From an uncultured Christensenellaceae bacterium (GTDB taxonomy: Bacteria > Bacillota > Clostridia > Christensenellales > MGBC116941): a stretch of DNA of 10,044 nt. The notes beneath the pieces were generated by a model, which saw nothing but the letters and a program-made list of their open reading frames with translations, made no database searches and was not told the DNA's origin. The stretch lies in NCBI GenBank assembly GCA_910585035.1, contig CAJUEF010000003.1, positions 28,112 to 38,155 of the forward strand, written 5' to 3'. A program made the translations under genes and the position numbers. Shown one piece after another: positions 6,322-10,044 of this stretch (positions are counted from its first letter, which is position 1; every line of letters starts with the position of its first letter).

Positions 6322-6657
6322 CTATTCCTCTTCAAATTCATCTTGTTCATCATATTCTTCCATATCGTCATTTATAGTTTCCAGGTCGCAATCAGGAATA
6401 TCCGTGTCAATAAGGTCGCTGTAGCCATCTATAGACACCTCGAATTCCTCCCGTTTTTGCATTTCATCTTCTCTGTTTTTTTTATTCAAACAATTTTCAC
6501 ACAGGTTTTCACCATCTACAACATTTGGTGAACCGCAAAGTATACACACGTCAAAGTCGCTTGTATCTTCCTTGCCCATCATCTCCTTTGTACATATTGG
6601 GCAATACTGTTCATCATCTTTTTTGTAATTCAATTCACACCTAGGACATTTATTCAT
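6322..6657 (-). CDS. Unrecognised small protein with two tandem zinc ribbons and an acidic tail
   Basis: I do not recognise this 111-residue protein as a named family. It has two similar four-cysteine modules, C4/C7 with C19/C22 and C38/C41 with C53/C56. Each is CxxC, 11 residues, CxxC, which looks like an internal duplication, and each should bind one zinc. A charged linker (about 58-75) and a strongly acidic tail (about 84-111, ending EFEEE) follow. There is no signal peptide or membrane segment. The ATG is preceded by GGAGGG at six bases, overlapping the spacer after engB, and only 19 bases separate the two genes, so they are cotranscribed. Zinc ribbons often contact nucleic acid or other proteins, while the acidic tail might mimic nucleic acid or bind a basic partner. 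A role beside EngB in ribosome assembly is speculation. Confidence 0.85.
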   Translation of the reverse strand: MNKCPRCELNYKKDDEQYCPICTKEMMGKEDTSDFDVCILCGSPNVVDGENLCENCLNKKNREDEMQKREEFEVSIDGYSDLIDTDIPDCDLETINDDMEEYDEQDEFEEE

Positions 6658-6676
6658 AACGATCCCTCCGCAAAAA

Positions 6677-7258
6677 TTATGTTAAAATCAAATCCCTTAT
6701 AATTCCCACAATTTCATCCCGTCCATAGTTAGAACAAGAGTCAATAGGCAGTGCTTTTCCTTCATAACCAAGAGCTTTCCCAATTTCATTGCATGTAGGC
6801 ACCCGCCTAGTCTTTGCAAGTTTCTCCGCCTTTGTGCATATAAGTATAGGTTGTTTTTCAAAATGGAGTATCCAACTTAGCATGTCTTTATCATCCTGAG
6901 TTGGCTTATGCCTTATATCCACCAGCAACACAATATATAATAACCTGGAACTATCTCTAAGATACCCTTCTATCATAGATGACCATTCAAGCAACTCTTT
7001 TTTTGAACGCTTAGCATAACCATATCCGGGTAAATCCACAAGAAAAAAGCTGTCTTCTATCATAAAAAAGTTAATAAGCCTTGTCTTTCCCGGCGTTTGC
7101 CCAACCTTGCACAACTTGCTGTTATTGGTTATACAATTTATAAATGATGATTTACCAACGTTTGATTTGCCAACCACAGCAATCTGTGGCAGTTCATCTA
7201 TAGCCATTTCATTATATCCAGACATGCTTGTAATAAATTTTGCCTTATTTAAATACAA
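6677..7258 (-). CDS. engB: Ribosome-assembly GTPase EngB/YsxC
   Basis: EngB (YsxC, YihA) is a small essential GTPase of 50S ribosomal subunit assembly. This 193-residue copy is full length. G1 is GKSNVGKS (30-37), with T59 of GKTRLIN as the switch I threonine, DLPGYG (75-80) as G3, TKAEK (142-146) as G4 and SCSNYGRDE (174-182) near G5. G4 normally reads TKxDK in this family; here codon GAG gives glutamate at 145. The start is TTG: GGAGGG lies nine bases upstream, and the only nearby upstream ATG is out of frame and meets a stop four codons later. The gene is first in its transcript, behind its own promoter. Many clostridia place lonB and lon between clpX and this gene, but here they are absent. 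Confidence 0.96.
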   Translation of the reverse strand: MYLNKAKFITSMSGYNEMAIDELPQIAVVGKSNVGKSSFINCITNNSKLCKVGQTPGKTRLINFFMIEDSFFLVDLPGYGYAKRSKKELLEWSSMIEGYLRDSSRLLYIVLLVDIRHKPTQDDKDMLSWILHFEKQPILICTKAEKLAKTRRVPTCNEIGKALGYEGKALPIDSCSNYGRDEIVGIIRDLILT

Positions 7259-7288
7259 TCTTACAGTCCCTCCATGTTTTGTAAAACT

Positions 7289-7317
7289 ATTCTACTAAAT
7301 ACTGCCGGGTTTTGCAA
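7289..7317 (-). promoter_or_regulatory. Sigma-A-type promoter of engB
   Basis: The minus strand has -35 TTGCAA (7317-7312), a 17-bp spacer and -10 TAGAAT (7294-7289). Transcription would begin near 7282, about 24 bases before the TTG start and just ahead of the GGAGGG ribosome site. Both hexamers are good matches with ideal spacing, and the site lies between the clpX terminator and engB, which fits a new transcription unit. Confidence 0.75.
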
Positions 7318-7363
7318 TATGTCTTTTGCTTTTCTTTTTGAAAAAACAAATTAAGCATTATAT

Positions 7364-7379
7364 AAATACCGGCATAAAA
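7364..7379 (-). repeat. Shared intergenic 16-mer, copy B (upstream of engB)
   Basis: This is the second exact copy of the 16-mer at 160-175, again in the coding direction TTTTATGCCGGTATTT, about 106 bases before the engB start and upstream of its promoter. A TATAAT lies immediately downstream (7362-7357), but the hexamer 17 bp upstream of it (GATAAC) is a poor -35. Copy A has no such TATAAT, so an ordinary promoter does not explain the conservation. Confidence 0.5.
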
Positions 7380-7461
7380 GTTATCATGTTTATTCAAAAC
7401 AGTGCTAACATTTATTTTTTGCTTAAAAAATCGATTAAAACATATTTTTTGTTATAATATT

Positions 7462-7489
7462 AAAAGCCTCGCTTTAAAGCGGGGCTTTT
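7462..7489 (-). terminator. Probable terminator of the tig-clpP-clpX operon
   Basis: A near-perfect palindrome 43 bases after the clpX stop pairs AAAAGCC and CGCTT with AAGCG and GGCTTTT. On the minus strand there is one internal C-A mismatch and a short tail TTTTAATATT. On the plus strand the same position is a U-G wobble, so the stem is slightly better, followed by TTTTG. Placement after clpX and before the engB promoter favours the minus-strand reading. No plus-strand gene is visible to need it. Confidence 0.75.
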
Positions 7490-7531
7490 GCCATATCACA
7501 TAAATTCTTGTTTTCCAAGAAAAAGAAAATT

Positions 7532-8791
7532 CTAAGCTGTTTCTCCAGGAAGCTCTGTTGGTTTTAATTTAAGAGTATAAATAGGTTGTGCTCCGTTTTT
7601 CACTACCTCTCCGGTAATGGTGCAAACGTCAATATCCTCTCTAGAAGGTATTTCATACATTATATGAAGCATAATACCCTCTACAATAGAACGCAGACCT
7701 CTGGCGCCTATTTTTCTTTCAATAGCCTTTTTAGCTATTTCCTCAATAGCTTCCTTGTCAAACACCAGTTTTACTCCATCCATCTCTATAAGGCGGGTGT
7801 ACTGCTTAACAAGGGAATTTTTAGGCTCAGTAAGGATTCTTTCAAGATCTGACTGTTCCAACTGATGCAAAGTAGTAATAACGGGCAGGCGGCCTACAAA
7901 TTCAGGAATAAGTCCAAATTTAATAAAGTCAATCGGTAAAATAGATTTAAAGATTTCACCAAGATTTTTTTTGCTTCTTGCACGAACGTCGGTTCCAAAT
8001 CCCATCATATTCTTGCCTGTACGCTTTTCAATAATATTTTCAATACCTTCAAAAGCGCCGCCGCATATAAACAAAATATTTGTAGTATCAATGTGTATAA
8101 GCTCCTGCTGAGGATGCTTACGCCCACCCTGTGGAGGCACGCTTGCAACAGTGCCCTCAATTATTTTAAGCAGCGCCTGCTGAACGCCTTCACCTGATAC
8201 GTCCCTGGTAATAGAAACATTTTCGCTTTTTCTGGCAATCTTATCTATTTCGTCAATATAAATAATGCCCTTTTCCGCTCTTTCAATATCATGGTCAGCA
8301 GCCTGAATAAGCTTTAACAAAACATTTTCAACATCTTCACCCACATATCCTGCTTCCGTAAGAGCAGTAGCATCAGCAATGGCAAAAGGAACATTCATAA
8401 TCTTTGCCATTATCTGTACAATATGAGTTTTTCCGCAGCCTGTAGGTCCCAGCATTAAAACGTTGCTTTTCTGCAATTCCACATCACTGCTGTTATCTGT
8501 GCAAGATATTCTTTTATAATGATTATACACAGCAACAGCAAGAGCTTTTTTCGCATCCTCCTGACCAACCACGTATTCATTTAAAAATTCCACGATTTCA
8601 TTTGGCTTTGGCAAACTGTCAAACTCGATATTGCTGTCCTCATAATCCGTATCGTCAATTATATCCTGACACAGTTCAATGCACTCGTCACAAATATAAA
8701 CATCAGGACCGGCAACAAGCCTTTTAACCTGCTCCTGGGTCTTTCCGCAAAACGAGCACTTTATGCCTTCGTTGTTTTCTTCTCTATTCAT
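7532..8791 (-). CDS. clpX: ATP-dependent Clp protease ATP-binding subunit ClpX
   Basis: ClpX is the AAA+ unfoldase that feeds substrates to ClpP in the cytoplasm. This 419-residue protein is complete. The N-terminal zinc domain has C12, C15, C34 and C37; Walker A is GPTGCGKT (115-122), the pore-1 loop GYVG (148-151), Walker B IIYIDEID (176-183), the RKH loop GGRKH (222-226), the ClpP-docking loop MGF (263-265, usually IGF), the arginine of EFVGRLP (R301), and sensor 2 GARGLRS (362-368). The Walker A surroundings GPTGCGKTHIVQIMAK differ from the usual GPTGSGKTLLAQTLA, but every catalytic residue is retained. It starts seven bases after the clpP stop, its ribosome site overlapping that stop codon (TAGGTGA), so it is translated with clpP. 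It ends its operon at the hairpin near 7462. Confidence 0.98.
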   Translation of the reverse strand: MNREENNEGIKCSFCGKTQEQVKRLVAGPDVYICDECIELCQDIIDDTDYEDSNIEFDSLPKPNEIVEFLNEYVVGQEDAKKALAVAVYNHYKRISCTDNSSDVELQKSNVLMLGPTGCGKTHIVQIMAKIMNVPFAIADATALTEAGYVGEDVENVLLKLIQAADHDIERAEKGIIYIDEIDKIARKSENVSITRDVSGEGVQQALLKIIEGTVASVPPQGGRKHPQQELIHIDTTNILFICGGAFEGIENIIEKRTGKNMMGFGTDVRARSKKNLGEIFKSILPIDFIKFGLIPEFVGRLPVITTLHQLEQSDLERILTEPKNSLVKQYTRLIEMDGVKLVFDKEAIEEIAKKAIERKIGARGLRSIVEGIMLHIMYEIPSREDIDVCTITGEVVKNGAQPIYTLKLKPTELPGETA

Positions 8792-8798
8792 GTTTCAC

Positions 8799-9383
8799 CT
8801 AACTTTCAAAGCCTATAATTTCATCAATAATTCCATATTTAAGCGCTTCCTCTGCGCTCATATAATAATCCCTTTCCACATCCTGAGCAATTTTATCAAG
8901 GGACTGACCGGTTCTCTCGGCAAGAATACGGTTCATCTTTTCCTTTGTTTTAATAATGTGTTCAGCATGAATGGCAATATCCGTTGCCTGTCCCTGTGCC
9001 CCGCCAAGAGGCTGGTGAATCATAACCTCACTGTTTGGCAGCGCCTTTCTCTTGCCTTTCTCTCCTGCTGTTAAAAGTATCGAACCCATAGACGCAGCCA
9101 TTCCTACACAAATAGTGCTTACATCCGGTTTAATATACTGCATTGTATCATATATTGCCATTCCGGCAACAATTGAACCACCTGGGCTGTTAATATAAAG
9201 GAATATATCCTTCTCTGGGTCATCAGCTTCCAAAAACAAAAGCTGGGCTACTATTACATTTGCCATTTGGTCATTAACTTCTCCGCCCAGAAAAACTATC
9301 CTGTCCTTTAACAATCGGGAATAAATATCGTAAGACCTTTCGCCCCTGTTTGTTTGTTCAATGACCATTGGAATTAAACTCAT
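8799..9383 (-). CDS. clpP: ATP-dependent Clp protease proteolytic subunit ClpP
   Basis: ClpP is the serine peptidase that forms the double heptameric chamber docked by ClpX. The 194-residue protein shows the N-terminal VIEQTNRGERSYDIYSRLLK (7-26), the oxyanion segment SPGG (66-69), the nucleophile S98 in GMAASMGS, H123 in MIHQPLGG and D172 in ERDYY, so the catalytic triad is complete. The short N-terminus is the usual bacterial propeptide length. The ATG at 9383 has AAGGAGA upstream. The gene lies 59 bases after the tig stop, in the common order tig-clpP-clpX. No CtsR or CIRCE-type operator was found in that gap, so any heat-shock control must act upstream of tig, outside the window, or not exist here. 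Confidence 0.98.
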   Translation of the reverse strand: MSLIPMVIEQTNRGERSYDIYSRLLKDRIVFLGGEVNDQMANVIVAQLLFLEADDPEKDIFLYINSPGGSIVAGMAIYDTMQYIKPDVSTICVGMAASMGSILLTAGEKGKRKALPNSEVMIHQPLGGAQGQATDIAIHAEHIIKTKEKMNRILAERTGQSLDKIAQDVERDYYMSAEEALKYGIIDEIIGFES

Positions 9384-9396
9384 ATCTATCTCCTTT

Positions 9397-9423
9397 TTTA
9401 TACCGTTATATTAACTGCGTCAA
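9397..9423 (-). promoter_or_regulatory. Possible weak promoter in the tig-clpP gap
   Basis: TTGACG (9423-9418) and TATAAA (9402-9397) are each five-of-six matches to sigma-A hexamers, but the 15-bp spacer is short. A start would fall just before the clpP ribosome site, giving a very short leader. It could add clpP-clpX transcription to that from tig, or be chance in AT-rich DNA. Confidence 0.25.
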
Positions 9424-9442
9424 ATAAAACCTGTTTAGCCTT

Positions 9443-10044
9443 TTAATCTTCCTTTTTTGTTGTTTTCTTTTTAGCTGCGGGCTTTTCTTCATCTGTCTTT
9501 TTCGCAGTCTTTTTTGCTGCAGTTTTTTTAGCTGTGGATTTACTTTCAACTTCATGATCTTGATCTTCAGTCTCATCTTTTTTCTTTGCAGCTTTTTTAA
9601 TTTTACCATTGTCAATAATAAGGTCTATGGTTGCCTGCCATTTTAAATGATTGCGAATACTGTCCTGATTTGCCTGTCCAAGCATGTTTTTGTATTCTTC
9701 AATATCTTTTCCGGCTTCCTCTGCCTTTTCTTTAAAATATTCTTCAAGCTTTTCATCTGTTATCTCAACATCTTCCAGCTTTTGAATTTCTTCCATAGTA
9801 AGCCTTGCTTTAACGAATCTTTCTGCATCAGGTCTGTAATCCTCCATAATGGATTCCACACTCTTTCCTGTTGCTTTAAGATATGTGCCCATGTCAATAC
9901 CCTGATATCTAAGTCTGTATTCCAAATCACGAAGAAGCATTCCAATTTCGTTATCAACCATAACCTTTGGAATGTCAACTTCCACATTCTCCATCACAGC
10001 ATCAAGAGCGTTGTTGGAAAGCGCTTCGCTTTCTGCTTTTGCAG
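9443..10044 (-). CDS. tig: Trigger factor, C-terminal part (cut by window edge) with lysine-rich tail
   Basis: Trigger factor is the ribosome-bound chaperone and peptidyl-prolyl isomerase. Only the C-terminal substrate-binding domain is present, and the frame stays open to the right edge, so the 5' end lies outside. Family features are ALDAVMENVEVDIPKVMVDN followed by LEYRLRYQGIDMGTYL and a RPDAERFVKARLTMEEI helix. The ribosome-binding and isomerase domains are not in the window. After the usual end (near IIDNGKIKK) comes an extra tail of about 50 residues, with an acidic stretch (DETEDQDHEVE) and then AKKTAAKKTAKKT and AAKKKTTKKED, resembling histone-H1-like tails. The stop is TAA at 9445-9443. 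Position upstream of clpP-clpX is the standard arrangement. An internal GTG-ATG at 9997-9992 is not a real start, since homology continues upstream of it. Confidence 0.93.
   Translation of the reverse strand, partial: AKAESEALSNNALDAVMENVEVDIPKVMVDNEIGMLLRDLEYRLRYQGIDMGTYLKATGKSVESIMEDYRPDAERFVKARLTMEEIQKLEDVEITDEKLEEYFKEKAEEAGKDIEEYKNMLGQANQDSIRNHLKWQATIDLIIDNGKIKKAAKKKDETEDQDHEVESKSTAKKTAAKKTAKKTDEEKPAAKKKTTKKED

Noticed and set aside
7401..7408. TTAGCACT on the minus strand, resembling one arm of a CIRCE heat-shock operator near clpX.
   Set aside because: The required second arm GAGTGCTAA is absent at the 9-base spacing, and the site lies downstream of clpX rather than before a chaperone gene.
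7453..7458. TATAAT on the plus strand upstream of the hairpin at 7462-7489, as a possible small RNA promoter.
   Set aside because: No -35 lies at 16-18 bp, and a transcript would begin inside the hairpin.
7504..7524. Short hairpin TTCTTG/CAAGAA just after the clpX stop as a terminator.
   Set aside because: The stem is only six AT-rich pairs and no T-run follows; the GC-rich palindrome at 7462-7489 is far better.
9406..9615. A 69-codon lysine-rich open frame on the minus strand.
   Set aside because: It is an alternate frame of the A-rich DNA encoding the trigger factor tail; the composition explains the lysines and no ribosome site supports it.

Overview
The window is AT-rich, densely packed bacterial DNA in which every gene reads on the minus strand. 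Strong AGGAGG-type ribosome sites, TTG and GTG starts, a DAP-type MurE (DNPR motif), a SpoVD-like penicillin-binding protein with one PASTA domain, and the orders tig-clpP-clpX and mraZ-rsmH-ftsL-PBP-murE-mraY point to a Firmicute, most likely of class Clostridia. I cannot name the genus. No mobile elements, CRISPR arrays, tRNAs, rRNAs or signs of recent transfer were seen. This is core-genome sequence, and the points of interest are regulatory sites and residue-level deviations rather than a new multi-gene system.

In transcription order (right to left) there are three units. Unit 1 (10044 to about 7460) is protein quality control: the C-terminal part of trigger factor (tig, cut by the window edge, with a histone-H1-like lysine/alanine tail), clpP and clpX. 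It ends in a GC-rich hairpin at 7462-7489. Unit 2 (about 7317 to 5587) starts at a good sigma-A promoter (TTGCAA, 17 bp, TAGAAT). It carries the ribosome-assembly GTPase engB/ysxC, an unrecognised small protein with two zinc ribbons and an acidic tail, and a calcineurin-like phosphoesterase, and it ends at a strong terminator (12-bp perfect stem, T7). Unit 3 (about 5541 to 1 and beyond) is the division/cell-wall (dcw, mra) operon: mraZ, rsmH, ftsL, a spoVD/pbpB-type transpeptidase, murE, and the first 34 codons of mraY at the left edge.

The mraZ promoter region is the most information-rich non-coding stretch. It has three 10-bp direct repeats of the MraZ box type (AAAGTGGTGN), a TATAAT box touching the first repeat, A-tracts phased at about 10.3 bp across about 45 bp, and an 11-bp inverted repeat joining the upstream terminator to the A-tracts. 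The MraZ protein encoded just downstream keeps both DxxxR-type loops, so autoregulation of the operon is the natural reading.

The 273-bp gap 7259-7531 holds the clpX terminator, the engB promoter and a 16-mer (AAATACCGGCATAAAA on the plus strand). The identical 16-mer recurs in the 102-bp murE-mraY gap (105-206) in the same orientation relative to the downstream gene. Other points worth checking are KTA instead of KTG in the PBP active site, a SpoVD-type cysteine pair, glutamate for aspartate in the EngB G4 motif, and the absence of lon between clpX and engB and of murF between murE and mraY.
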